24,040 nucleotides of DNA. Origin: an uncultured Ruminiclostridium sp. (GTDB lineage Bacteria > Bacillota > Clostridia > Oscillospirales > Ruminococcaceae). Positions 9,353 to 17,500 of this stretch are shown here, piece after piece. Where the stretch lies: NCBI GenBank assembly GCA_934454635.1, contig CAKSFR010000025.1, forward strand, positions 1 through 24,040. The letters run 5' to 3'. Numbering within the stretch: position 1 is the first letter of the stretch; each line of letters opens with the position of its first letter. The position numbers and the translations under genes were made by a program. The notes beneath the pieces were generated by a model that made no database searches, was not told the DNA's origin, and worked only from the letters and a program-made list of their open reading frames with translations.

Positions 9353-9450
9353 GCGCGGCGCGCCGCCCCGCCCTTATGGGGCGGGGCGGCATAAGGCGGC
9401 AAAAGCCGCCGCCGGCCGCATTCGGCGAAGCCGAATGCGGCGCGCCGCGC
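9353..9450. repeat. GC-rich cloverleaf of nested palindromes, third example
   Basis: An outer 9-bp stem (9353-9361 with 9442-9450) encloses three hairpins. Hairpin 1 is 9362-9373/9379-9390 (12 pairs, 5-base loop). Hairpin 2 is 9395-9400/9405-9410 (6 pairs, AAAA loop). Hairpin 3 is 9415-9426/9430-9441 (12 pairs, GAA loop). Only 4-base linkers separate the hairpins. The sequence is unlike the copies at 1-538, but the architecture is the same. Open frames crossing it are artefacts of its GC content. The remaining bases of 9191-9352, up to the promoter, hold nothing I can identify. Confidence 0.8.
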
Positions 9451-9516
9451 AAGTGCGCCGACTGCGCTGCTCGTGCGAACGGCAGCGTTTCGGAAAGTGC
9501 GTAAGGGAAGAGCAAG

Positions 9517-9645
9517 TTGAAAGCCGCCACGCCTGCTAAAAAGAACAGCAAACCAAAAGTGCTCGCCTCCTGAAGGAGCTCGCAGCCGCTTTGCTCCGCA
9601 AAGCGCCTTCCTCGCCCCCTCGTCGGCGAGCACCGCGGCTTTCTC
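9517..9645. repeat. Palindromic module flanked by TTGAAAGCCGC / GCGGCTTTCTCAA
   Basis: A flanking inverted repeat (9519-9527 with 9635-9643) surrounds an inner stem of 9 bp (9559-9567 with 9625-9633). Inside it are a short CTCC/GGAG hairpin (9567-9578) and an 8-bp hairpin with a TCC loop (9587-9605). The same AAAGCCGC...GCGGCTTT flanks occur around the left module of the copies at 1-375. The spacer that follows (9646-9707) shares the stretch AAACGCCGCA with the spacer in those copies, so the two loci appear related. Confidence 0.6.
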
Positions 9646-9707
9646 AACGTCAGCTGTAAATCCTTTCCCGGCAAAACGCCGCACCCCACACTTTTGCAAA
9701 ATCGGCT

Positions 9708-9853
9708 GCGCGCCCGCGCCGCAGCGCTCCGCTCCCTCCGGCTTCGCCGTCGTCACCGCAAGCGCTGCGGCTGAGGCGGCTTCGCCGCCTCACGCGCGTT
9801 TTGCTTCGCCGCCTCACGCGCGTTTTGCTTCGCAAAACGCGCAACGGGCGCGC
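9708..9853. repeat. Degenerate cloverleaf with an internal 24-bp duplication
   Basis: An 8-bp outer stem (9708-9715 with 9846-9853, core GCGCGCCC/GGGCGCGC, nearly the same as in the first two copies) encloses three stems: 9721-9728/9761-9768, 9773-9780/9784-9791 (TTC loop) and 9818-9828/9832-9842 (TTC loop). A block of about 24 bp, containing GCGCGTTTTGCTTCGCCGCC, is duplicated in tandem between the last two. The TTC loops are GAA on the other strand, the same triloop as elsewhere in the family. The element lies 28 bp beyond the leuS terminator. Confidence 0.65.
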
Positions 9854-9881
9854 CCCGCGCTATCCCGCTGTTACTTTCCGG

Positions 9882-9929
9882 AAAATCAAACAAAAACGCA
9901 CTGCCCGGAATTTTCCGAACAGTGCGTTT
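9882..9929 (-). terminator. Intrinsic terminator of leuS
   Basis: A long stem, 9894-9929 folded on itself (about 16 pairs with two G.U pairs), is followed on the minus strand by TTTTTGTTTGATTTT. It begins 2 bp after the leuS stop codon. Confidence 0.92.
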
Positions 9930-9931
9930 CT

Positions 9932-12349
9932 TTACTTTACAACTATATTTACAAGCTTTCCTGGAACGGCTATCTTTTTAACTATCGTCTTTCCGTCGAT
10001 AAGCGGCTTTATTGCTTCAAGCTGAGTTGCAGCGGCGATCATTTCGTCCTGTCCCGCGCCTGCTGCGATGAGCAACCGCCCCTTGACCTTGCCGTTTATC
10101 TGAACTACGATTTCAATTTCGTCATCCTGCGTTGCCGCTTCGTCAAATTCCGGCCACTTCTCATACGCAAGCGTTGCGTCGTGTCCGAGCGTCTGCCAAA
10201 GCTCTTCGCCTATGTGCGGCGCAATGCACGAAAGCATCTTCACAAAGCCCTCGGCGTATTCCTTGGGACAGCTTCCCTCTTTGTAGACTGCGTTTACGAA
10301 AATCATGAGCTGGCTTATCGCGGTGTTGAAGCCGAGCGTTTCAAAGTCGTTTGTTACTTTCTTTACAGTCTGGTGATAAACCTTTCTGAGTGCGTCCTTT
10401 TTGTCGTCATTTATGTTTGCAGATTCGCTGAAGAAGTTCCAAACACGCGTGATAAAGCGCTTTGCGCCCTCTACACCGTCCTTGTTCCAAGGCTTTGAAG
10501 CTTCGAGCGGTCCCATGAACATTTCATAAAGACGGAGCACGTCCGCGCCGTAATCGCGCACTATATCGCTCGGGTTTACGACAAATTCGGGGAAGCGCTT
10601 ACCCATTTTGATGCCGTTTTCGCCGAGGATCATTCCCTGATGAACCAGCTTCTTGAACGGTTCTTCGACGGGCGAAATTCCCTTTGAGTAAAGGTATCTG
10701 TTCCAGATGCGCGAATACATAAGGTGACCTACGGCGTGTTCGGGACCGCCTATATACAGATCAACAGGCATCCAGTGCTTGAGCAGCTCGGGGTCGGCAA
10801 GCTGCTTGTCGTTTTTAGGGTCGATATATCTGAGATAGTACCAGCTTGAACCGGCGCTTCCGGGCATTGTCGAGGTCTCGCGCGTACCCTTTATGCCGTT
10901 GTGGTCATATTTTTTCCATTCGACCGCATTTTCGAGAGGAGCCTTGCCGTTTTTACCCTTGTAGTCGTCAAGCTCGGGGAGAACGAGCGGAAGCTCGTCG
11001 TCGTCGAGAACGTGGATTTTTCCGTCCTCAAGATAAACCACGGGAACAGGCTCGCCCCAGTAGCGCTGTCTTGCGAAGATCCATTCGCGGAAGTGATAAT
11101 TAACGGTTCTGCGCGCAACGCCCGCCTTTTCAAGCTTCTGCGTTATGGCTTCCTTCGCTTCTTCAACCGTAAGCCCCGTAAATTCCTCAGAGTTCATGAG
11201 CTTGCAGCCCTTTCCGAGATAATCCTGCTTTTCAAAAGCCTTTTCGCTTACGTCCGCGCCGTCGATAACCTGAATCATCGGAATATTGTGCGCGATAGCA
11301 TATTCAAAGTCGCGCTGATCGTGCGACGGAACAGCCATGACCGCGCCCGTTCCGTAATTTGCGAGAACGAAGTCGCCGATAAAGAGCGGAACCTCTTTTC
11401 CGTTTACGGGATTTACCGCGTAAATCCCCTTGAGCTGACAGCCCGACTTGGTCTTGTTCAGCTCGGTTCTGTCCATATCGTTCTTCTTTATCGTTTCGTC
11501 GATGTATGCCTGAACCTCGTCCTTATTTTCAACGCGCGGCATAAGATTTTTTACAATTTCGCCGTCGGGCGCAAGAACCATGAAGGTGATACCGTAGATC
11601 GTTTCGATACAGGTCGTATAAATCGAGAATTTCCCGCCGCCGACAATGTTGAAATCAACCTCTACGCCCGTGGATTTTCCTATCCAGTTGCGCTGCATTT
11701 CCTTTGTCGATTCCGGCCAGTCGATTTCGTCAAGTCCCTTTAAAAGCTGTTCGGCAAAAGCGGGCTGGTCGATGACCCACTGCTTCATATTCTTACGGAT
11801 AACGGGATAACCGCCGCGCTCGGACTTTCCGTCGATGACCTCGTCGTTGGAGAGAACCGTTCCAAGCTCCTCGCACCAGTTTACGGGCATATCAATGTAC
11901 TTTGCATAGCCGTCGAGGTAAAGATTCTTGAAAATCCACTGCGTCCATTTATAAAAAGTGGGGTTGCTCGTTTCGATCTGTTTCGACCAGTCGTAGTCGA
12001 AGCCAAGCTCCTTGAGCTGCTTTGTAAATGTCGCGATATTCTTTTCGGTGAAGCCGTTGGGGTGATTGCCGGTCGTAACGGCGTACTGCTCCGCGGGAAG
12101 CCCGAACGAGTCATAGCCCATCGGGTGAAGCACGTTATAGCCCTGCATTCTCTTCATGCGGGACATTATATCGGTCGCGGTATACCCCTCTGGGTGACCT
12201 GCGTGCAGACCCACGCCCGACGGATACGGGAACATATCGAGAACATAATATTTCGGCTTGGAAAAATCCCACACGTCCGTTTTAAACGTCCCGTTATCCT
12301 CCCAGTATTTCTGCCACTTTTTTTCAACGGCGCTGAAATCGTATTTCAT
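9932..12349 (-). CDS. leuS: Leucyl-tRNA synthetase
   Basis: This class I synthetase (805 aa) charges tRNA-Leu. The HIGH motif is HAGH (49-52) in PYPSGVGLHAGHPEGY. The zinc-domain and CP1 editing region spans roughly 225-420. It ends in the catalytic-domain segments FREWIFARQRYWGEPVPVVY and TSTMPGSAGSSWYYLRYIDP, and the KMSKS-loop region is 581-585. Two motifs depart from the common form: the editing-site TTRPDT box reads TTCIET (245-250), and KMSKS reads KMGKR. The second editing motif HDQRD (343-347) is intact. The start ATG has AAGGAAGG upstream and its own promoter. Length and overall conservation indicate a working enzyme. Confidence 0.97.
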   Translation of the reverse strand: MKYDFSAVEKKWQKYWEDNGTFKTDVWDFSKPKYYVLDMFPYPSGVGLHAGHPEGYTATDIMSRMKRMQGYNVLHPMGYDSFGLPAEQYAVTTGNHPNGFTEKNIATFTKQLKELGFDYDWSKQIETSNPTFYKWTQWIFKNLYLDGYAKYIDMPVNWCEELGTVLSNDEVIDGKSERGGYPVIRKNMKQWVIDQPAFAEQLLKGLDEIDWPESTKEMQRNWIGKSTGVEVDFNIVGGGKFSIYTTCIETIYGITFMVLAPDGEIVKNLMPRVENKDEVQAYIDETIKKNDMDRTELNKTKSGCQLKGIYAVNPVNGKEVPLFIGDFVLANYGTGAVMAVPSHDQRDFEYAIAHNIPMIQVIDGADVSEKAFEKQDYLGKGCKLMNSEEFTGLTVEEAKEAITQKLEKAGVARRTVNYHFREWIFARQRYWGEPVPVVYLEDGKIHVLDDDELPLVLPELDDYKGKNGKAPLENAVEWKKYDHNGIKGTRETSTMPGSAGSSWYYLRYIDPKNDKQLADPELLKHWMPVDLYIGGPEHAVGHLMYSRIWNRYLYSKGISPVEEPFKKLVHQGMILGENGIKMGKRFPEFVVNPSDIVRDYGADVLRLYEMFMGPLEASKPWNKDGVEGAKRFITRVWNFFSESANINDDKKDALRKVYHQTVKKVTNDFETLGFNTAISQLMIFVNAVYKEGSCPKEYAEGFVKMLSCIAPHIGEELWQTLGHDATLAYEKWPEFDEAATQDDEIEIVVQINGKVKGRLLIAAGAGQDEMIAAATQLEAIKPLIDGKTIVKKIAVPGKLVNIVVK

Positions 12350-12415
12350 TGCTTTGCGTCCTTCCTTTTATTTTTTCGGTTTTCATTCCTTATGCTTTTA
12401 TGATAAATCAGTATT

Positions 12416-12444
12416 ATTATAGTACAGGCGGCGCGAGATGTCAA
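12416..12444 (-). promoter_or_regulatory. Promoter of leuS
   Basis: A full consensus is present on the minus strand: TTGACA (12439-12444), 17-bp spacer, TATAAT (12416-12421). The transcript leader would be only about 58 bases, too short for a T-box riboswitch. Confidence 0.93.
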
Positions 12445-12509
12445 GGGCAACATACCATTTTTCACCATTGCTTCAAATAAAGCTGCGCCGCCGCTTCGCA
12501 TTTCGGAAC

Positions 12510-12544
12510 AAAAACTCCCCCGCCGCATTTTTACGGCAGGGGAG
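12510..12544 (-). terminator. Intrinsic terminator of the chemoreceptor gene
   Basis: An 11-bp GC-rich stem (12515-12525 with 12534-12544, one G.U pair) with an 8-base loop is followed on the minus strand by TTTTTG. It lies 22 bp past the chemoreceptor stop. Confidence 0.88.
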
Positions 12545-12566
12545 AACTGTCTTTTGGAAATCCTTT

Positions 12567-14621
12567 TTATTTGCGGAGCGTGAAGCGTCCCGTCAGCGAC
12601 TTCATTGTGTTCGCCTGACCTGCAAGCTCCTGCGCGGCTGCCGCGCTTTCCTCCGAGGACGCGGAATTGTTCTGCGTTACGGCTGAAAGCTGTTCTACGC
12701 CCGAATTTACCTGATTTACCGCTTCCGCCTGACTCTGAGAGTTTCTCGAAATATCGTCTACGGATTTAACTATATCATCAATATTCGCAACGACCGTGCG
12801 GAGCGATTCGGCAGTTTCATTCGCGATTCTCGAACCGTTTTCAACTGCGTCTGTCGTCTTGCTGATAAGCGCTGCGGTATTCTGCGACGCTTCGGCGGAT
12901 TTCGACGCAAGGTTTCTTACCTCGTCGGCAACTACTGCGAAGCCCTTGCCCGCTTCGCCCGCGCGCGCAGCCTCGATAGCCGCGTTCAGCGCGAGAATGT
13001 TCGTCTGGAACGCGATATCCTCAATGGTTTTCATTATCGCGCTTATTTCTTCCGTGTTCTTGCTTATGTCATGCATAGCGTCGAGCATATTGTTCATGCG
13101 CTCGTTGCTGAGGTTCGCTTCTCTGCCGATCTCGTTCATGCTGCTGCTCGCGTGACCCGCTTCATCGGCGTTCGCCTTTATCTGCTCGGAAATTTCACCG
13201 ATAGTATCAACAAGCGTCTGTATCGAGTCGGTCTGCTGGGTCGAACCGGAAGCGAGCGACTGAGCGCCGCTCGAAACCTGATCCGCGCCCGCAGCGACCT
13301 GATCGGCGGCAACGTCAAGTTCCGAAAGAGTGCTGTTGAGCGATTCGGAAATATTTTCGAGAGAATTTTTCAGTTTTGCGAATTCGCCCTGATAATCAAG
13401 ACTGAGTGAAATATCGAGATTTCCACCCGCGATCTTATCGAGAACGCTCGAAAGCTCGTCGATATATCCAACGTAATCGCGGAGCTTTTCGGCAGTTTTT
13501 CTGAAACTTCCCGCAAGTACGCCTATATCGTCGTTTGAAGAGCAGTCCACCGTTACGTTAAGTTCGCCGTCTGCAATGCGGCTGGCGGCAGTATTCAGCG
13601 CCTTTATCGGGCGGGTAAGTCTGCGGACGAGGAGAAGCGCTATTACGCAGGCGGCAGCCGAAATTACGACAACCGCGCCGAGTATCTGCATGATAAGCTG
13701 ATTGCTCTGTCTGAATATCTCCATTTCCTCCGCCGTGGTTATGAGCGTCATTCCGTTATGGAGCTTTTCAAATACAGCGCGATAGCTTGTTTTTCCGATA
13801 TTCGCGGCGATCATTTCGGTGCTGCTGTCTGCGCCGGCAATCGCCGCCGCAAGCTTATCCATGCCCTTTCCGCCGACTTCCGAGAGATTCGTTCCGTAAT
13901 CAATGCTGCGGCAGTACACGACCTTGCCGTTTCCGTCAACGATAATGGGCAGATACGTTTCATATGTATCAGAGTTTTCCGCAATGTTCTGAATCATGGT
14001 AAAGTCGATGTCCATGCCGATTATTCCGACATTTACGCCGTCGCGGAAAAGCGGCACAACATACGAAATCATATATATTCCGACATTTTCGTTAAGATAC
14101 GGATCCATCCATGTAGGACCGCCGTTGTTTACGGGCGTATAGTACCAGCCGACGTGCGCTATATCGCTTTTGTCGTATATGCTGAAGTCTGTAGGCGTAA
14201 CGCTTTGGAGCTTTTCAGCCGTGCTGTTTCGCGTCATAAACAACCCCGAGGTCGGCTCGGTAAAATCGGGGTTATAACGCAGATAAGCGCAGATAACGCC
14301 GTCTGTGTTTGAAGCTGAAGTCATGAGCGTCTGTTCAAACGCCTGAGTATATTCCTCGACGTAAGCGCTGTCAGACTGAAATTTTCCGAAGTCGCCAAGA
14401 CTGTTCAGCGCGATATCCGAAAGAGTATCGACAGAAAGCTCGATCCTGCTGAGATATGCGTTGATTTTTTCGGTAGTTCCCGAACAATCCTCGGTCATTA
14501 TTGCCGTCGAATCCTTTGTCATGAAAACGCTGGAATTCACCAGTGATAACGCACCAACTGCCGTTGACGCCGCTGCGGCGCACAATGTGGCAAGAAGGCT
14601 TATTTTCTTCGCAATAGTCAT
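12567..14621 (-). CDS. Methyl-accepting chemotaxis protein (dCache-HAMP-MA)
   Basis: This is a transmembrane chemoreceptor of 684 aa. Helix 1 is at about 7-27. A periplasm-facing double Cache domain follows (about 35-300), with the typical [20 protein letters not shown] and [19 protein letters not shown] segments. Helix 2 is at about 309-331, HAMP at 333-385, and the long signalling coiled coil runs to the end. The highly conserved hairpin tip [20 protein letters not shown] binds CheA and CheW. It ends TGRFTLRK, with no CheR-binding pentapeptide. The ligand is unknown; Cache domains of this kind often bind amino acids or organic acids. No other che gene is in the window, so it is a stand-alone receptor gene. 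The ribosome site is GGAGGG. Confidence 0.95.
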   Translation of the reverse strand: MTIAKKISLLATLCAAAASTAVGALSLVNSSVFMTKDSTAIMTEDCSGTTEKINAYLSRIELSVDTLSDIALNSLGDFGKFQSDSAYVEEYTQAFEQTLMTSASNTDGVICAYLRYNPDFTEPTSGLFMTRNSTAEKLQSVTPTDFSIYDKSDIAHVGWYYTPVNNGGPTWMDPYLNENVGIYMISYVVPLFRDGVNVGIIGMDIDFTMIQNIAENSDTYETYLPIIVDGNGKVVYCRSIDYGTNLSEVGGKGMDKLAAAIAGADSSTEMIAANIGKTSYRAVFEKLHNGMTLITTAEEMEIFRQSNQLIMQILGAVVVISAAACVIALLLVRRLTRPIKALNTAASRIADGELNVTVDCSSNDDIGVLAGSFRKTAEKLRDYVGYIDELSSVLDKIAGGNLDISLSLDYQGEFAKLKNSLENISESLNSTLSELDVAADQVAAGADQVSSGAQSLASGSTQQTDSIQTLVDTIGEISEQIKANADEAGHASSSMNEIGREANLSNERMNNMLDAMHDISKNTEEISAIMKTIEDIAFQTNILALNAAIEAARAGEAGKGFAVVADEVRNLASKSAEASQNTAALISKTTDAVENGSRIANETAESLRTVVANIDDIVKSVDDISRNSQSQAEAVNQVNSGVEQLSAVTQNNSASSEESAAAAQELAGQANTMKSLTGRFTLRK

Positions 14622-14663
14622 AGTACCCTCCGTAATTTGTTTTCACGAGTGTATATTATAGTA

Positions 14664-14692
14664 ATTATAGCACAGCATGACAAAAAAATCAA
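14664..14692 (-). promoter_or_regulatory. Promoter of the chemoreceptor gene
   Basis: Minus-strand TTGATT (14687-14692), 17-bp spacer, TATAAT (14664-14669), 43 bp above the start codon. It is divergent from the lipoprotein promoter about 50 bp away. Confidence 0.85.
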
Positions 14693-14739
14693 TTGCAAAA
14701 ATTACAAAAATGACAAAAAAGTTATTTGGAAATCAGCAA

Positions 14740-14768
14740 TTGACTTTTGTGCAATAATGTGATATAAT
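14740..14768 (+). promoter_or_regulatory. Promoter of the lipoprotein gene
   Basis: TTGACT (14740-14745), 17-bp spacer, TATAAT (14763-14768), 50 bp above the ATG at 14819. Confidence 0.88.
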
Positions 14769-14818
14769 AAATTTGATTTTTGCAAAAATATTCCTTAAAC
14801 GGAAGAAAAGAGGCCGTT

Positions 14819-15382
14819 ATGAAAAAGCTCGTCAAAATTGCAGCTCTGCTGTTATCGGCGGCAATTCTTGCAGGCTGCGGGAACGCCGCTCAGCCGGTTC
14901 AGACCACCGAATCCGCACACGCGATCGTTGCGGATATTGAAGTTAAAGAGATTACCACGACCGCTCAAACCGACGCCGCAGTCGAAAGTACTCCCGCCGA
15001 GGAAATTTCCGCCGACGAAGAAAGCGATGAAGATGAAAAGCTGGATTTTGTGGGCTGGAAGCTTAACGAAGCGGTTGACGCACTCAAAAAAATCGGGCTT
15101 GACAAGTCGTACATAGACTGGGAATCCGACAGCGATGAAACGATAATCGCCAAAAGCAACTGGACCATAACGGAACAATATATCAGCGATAACAAGCTCT
15201 GCTTTACCTGCACGCATACGTCAAAGGGAATCATCAATCCCATACGCGCCACCGGAAAGAAAGCGCTGAAATTTTTATCCGACGCCGAGTCCACCGAAAA
15301 GCTGAAAAACGTGTTGGAAAATATTTCGACGGTCAGTGAAATAAAGAACGTTCTTGAGGACATTTTTGTTTCCGATAAATAA
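14819..15382 (+). CDS. Secreted lipoprotein with a PASTA-like segment
   Basis: This 187-aa protein starts MKKLVKIAALLLSAAILAGC, a signal peptide with a lipobox whose cysteine at residue 20 would be lipid-modified. An acidic Thr/Glu/Ala-rich linker reaches about residue 75. A region then begins FVGWKLNEAVDALKKIGLD and contains IIAKSNWTITEQ, resembling the PASTA-like lipoproteins of Clostridia in which a V/W-G...EA...L pattern is followed by NW. The C-terminal ~60 residues are helical and unassigned. The ATG at 14819 is preferred over an in-frame upstream start at 14780, because it has an AAAAGAGG ribosome site and begins the signal peptide. It is divergent from the chemoreceptor gene. Function unknown; likely cell-surface. 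Confidence 0.88.
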   Translation: MKKLVKIAALLLSAAILAGCGNAAQPVQTTESAHAIVADIEVKEITTTAQTDAAVESTPAEEISADEESDEDEKLDFVGWKLNEAVDALKKIGLDKSYIDWESDSDETIIAKSNWTITEQYISDNKLCFTCTHTSKGIINPIRATGKKALKFLSDAESTEKLKNVLENISTVSEIKNVLEDIFVSDK

Positions 15383-15410
15383 GAAGCCGCATAAAAGATG
15401 GGTAGCGCTG

Positions 15411-15670
15411 ATGTTATCCCTATATAAAAACTATCGCGCCCTTGTTACATAAACTTCACCGGCATTCAGCCTTATGAAGAGATAGTTACTGTGGATGCGG
15501 GTCTAACTCAGATAATTGAATACCTTGACAGTAGATGCACTGGATCGCGCGAAATATTAGACGATCAACAGATTTTGTGCGTTTTTTGCTTACTTGATGA
15601 ATTAGGCAATGAGATTAACGCTCCCAATATAGCTCAAACTGTGTTTTGTTCGCATTGTTTAGAAAAATAA
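15411..15670 (+). pseudogene. Decayed small gene encoding a CxxC...CxxC protein
   Basis: An ATG at 15411 opens a 13-codon frame that stops at 15450. A second frame is open from 15428 to a stop at 15668-15670 and reads ...NFTGIQPYEEIVTVDAG through CVFCLLDEL to VFCSHCLEK. Joining them needs one frameshift near 15440-15450. The two Cys pairs suggest a zinc-ribbon-like fold. A GTG at 15491 with GAAGAGA upstream could instead start an intact 59-aa ORF. I do not recognise the family. It sits in a 700-bp stretch of apparent debris after the lipoprotein gene. Confidence 0.4.
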
Positions 15671-15773
15671 ATAACTGATTTTATTTTTGAGGCACAGTTC
15701 AAAAGATATTTCCGCCGGATATTTATTTGAAACAAGCGAAATAAAAAAGCATTACTGTTTAAAAATAACGCAA

Positions 15774-15812
15774 ATCCCCCTGCACATAAATGCAGGGGGG
15801 TTTGTTTGTTCA
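15774..15812 (+). terminator. Intrinsic terminator, plus strand
   Basis: A 9-bp stem (15776-15784 with 15791-15799, CCCCCTGCA/TGCAGGGGG) with a 6-base loop is followed by TTTGTTTGTT. It probably serves the lipoprotein gene or the decayed ORF after it. Confidence 0.8.
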
Positions 15813-16099
15813 GATAAGCCAGAGGCGTGTAATTGATTATGCCTTGAGAGCTTCTTCAACCGCAACTGCGCAAGAAGTCACCGGCAACTTTTTAAAGCTA
15901 TGTTGCCCGCTTGATATAGGACATATTTTGTCGTTATAAAGACCAAAACTGCAAGGCTGTATGCCTTGTGTCAAGCACTACTGACTTTCATCAGCGGTGC
16001 TTATTTTATTTCACTTCTCAGAAGAAATGTACTCAACAATCGAATTAGCAATTTTTATGCTGTCGCGACAGGGCTGTGTCTGGTATATTTCTCCTCCAA
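15813..16099. other. Gene-free stretch with coding debris and palindromes
   Basis: No intact gene is visible. On the minus strand an open frame ending at 15837 reads ...KLPVTSCAVAVEEALKA, which looks like a protein C-terminus but lacks a convincing start. Another minus-strand fragment (about 16022-16098) reads CRDSIKIANSIVEYISSEK, also without a start. A hairpin at 15973-16002 (outer AAGCAC/GTGCTT, inner CTGA/TCAG) followed by ATTTTATTT may be a plus-strand terminator. A perfect 12-bp palindrome CTGTCGCGACAG lies at 16060-16071. Confidence 0.4.
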
Positions 16100-17329
16100 T
16101 TATTCAGCCGCCAAATATACATTGTCTTTGTCAATATAAATATTAGATGTTCTGTTATAAAGCCTGTCCACAAGTTCAAGGTTTTCAGCGAACATCATAC
16201 TGCCCGATTCCTCTATTTCTTTAAAATTCGCGAGCGTTTCTTCACCTACATTTTCGCTTTTCTTCTTTATATCAGCACCTTTATCAACAAGCCATTCATC
16301 AGCCTGACCGTCTTTGATTTTAGGAATGCTGCCTATAAAGTTCCCAACAGCTTCGGCTGCAACGCCAACGCCTTTAAGTATATGCTTATCGATAGAGCCG
16401 GCGGTGGATTTTTCAAGAATGGCATAACAATCAGAATGAAACTTTTTATATGTATTGCAGTATTCTTCAACTTGTGATTTCACCTGAAGAACATACTCGC
16501 TTTGGAAATTACCGAGCAGCATAACCTCAACATATGAAGCGAACGAATAGATGTACAAGGACATACGATAATATCGAAATAATTTCTGTAATTTACTCTG
16601 CTTATTATCAACAGCATTCTGAATATGTATAATGCTGCTATCCTTTATTGCTTCAGAAATCTGCTTCTGATAGAAAATAATATTCTTTTCGGATGTACGC
16701 TTTATATCAAGTGCCAGCTTATGATGATTTGTCTTGTACTCCGTATTATCCCAGTTAAACTTATACTCTTTGATAATATTAGTGAGAGCTTTTAAATCGC
16801 CCTCAATTTCCGCCTCTTTATCTTTTTCAAGAAAAGATAATATTTCCTTTTGTGTTTCGATAATCGTGTCCAGCTTATGTTCAATAGACATAAGTGCTGC
16901 CGCCATCATCAGCGTCAAAGGGTCGATAGGCATTACGGTTGAAACAGAAGCTGACTGACCGCCGGCATGCTGAAATTTTGCCAAAACAGATTTACCGTTA
17001 TTGTCAATAAATGCTCCGCTAAGCAGATTGTCTTTTTTGTTAAGTTTCAAAGTGCCTGCCGCATTTTCGCCATTAACCCAACGGAACAGCTTATTATCCT
17101 TTATTGTAATATTCTGCTGTATAGTTCTGAGGGAAGGCATCATTGAAGCAACGCCTGCACCAAGCATTCCCAACTGTTCTATCGGCAGCTTAACCGTATC
17201 GATAGAATCAATGTTAATCTGCACTTCCGCAAGCAACGCCTCGGAATTAGTAATAATACCGGCACTTTCTGTGCTGTTTGCTAATGTATTTTCTTCTGTT
17301 CCTTTTTTGAAAATATCAAACAAACCCAT
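16100..17329 (-). CDS. Unrecognised 409-aa protein, AT-rich gene
   Basis: The protein starts MGLFDIFKKGTEEN with no signal peptide. Residues about 50-160 are mixed, with a hydrophobic patch LGMLGAGVASMMPSLRTIQQ, a strand-like NLLSGAFIDNNGKSVLAKFQ and a hydrophobic helix DPLTLMMAAALMSIEHKLD. From about residue 150 it is mainly helical and charged (IETQKEILSFLEKDKEAEIE onward), as in a coiled coil. A Gly-rich hydrophobic segment (KGVGVAAEAVGNFIGSIPKI) lies near residue 340. The ATG at 17329 has AAGGAG upstream. Base composition is clearly lower in GC than the atp or leuS genes, suggesting transfer. I do not know its function; a membrane-active or defence role would be speculation. Confidence 0.85.
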   Translation of the reverse strand: MGLFDIFKKGTEENTLANSTESAGIITNSEALLAEVQINIDSIDTVKLPIEQLGMLGAGVASMMPSLRTIQQNITIKDNKLFRWVNGENAAGTLKLNKKDNLLSGAFIDNNGKSVLAKFQHAGGQSASVSTVMPIDPLTLMMAAALMSIEHKLDTIIETQKEILSFLEKDKEAEIEGDLKALTNIIKEYKFNWDNTEYKTNHHKLALDIKRTSEKNIIFYQKQISEAIKDSSIIHIQNAVDNKQSKLQKLFRYYRMSLYIYSFASYVEVMLLGNFQSEYVLQVKSQVEEYCNTYKKFHSDCYAILEKSTAGSIDKHILKGVGVAAEAVGNFIGSIPKIKDGQADEWLVDKGADIKKKSENVGEETLANFKEIEESGSMMFAENLELVDRLYNRTSNIYIDKDNVYLAAE

Positions 17330-17376
17330 TTGTAATAGCTCCTTATATATAAGTTGCGGTCCCTGTCTCTGTATAC

Positions 17377-17385
17377 ATTATAACA
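17377..17385 (-). promoter_or_regulatory. Extended -10 promoter of the 409-aa gene
   Basis: Minus strand TGTTATAAT: a perfect -10 with the TGn extension, about 48 bp above the start codon. The -35 is poor, as expected for extended -10 promoters. Confidence 0.65.
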
Positions 17386-17500
17386 CAGATGCTGCCCCGA
17401 AATCAGTACACCAAACTACCGATTTCGAGGCTTTCCAAAGTATATTTACATTATATCACAAAAATCGGCAAAAAGCAACAAAATATTCATTATTTTACAA

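Noticed and set aside
9253..9756. 167-codon open frame on the minus strand after leuS
   Set aside because: It crosses several palindromes and no protein family is recognisable; the palindromic structure explains the sequence better.
10901..11743. 280-codon plus-strand frame opposite leuS
   Set aside because: It is a shadow of leuS codon usage; no start signal and no recognisable protein.
12350..12416. T-box riboswitch upstream of leuS
   Set aside because: A consensus promoter lies too close to the gene and no T-box bulge or specifier hairpin is visible.
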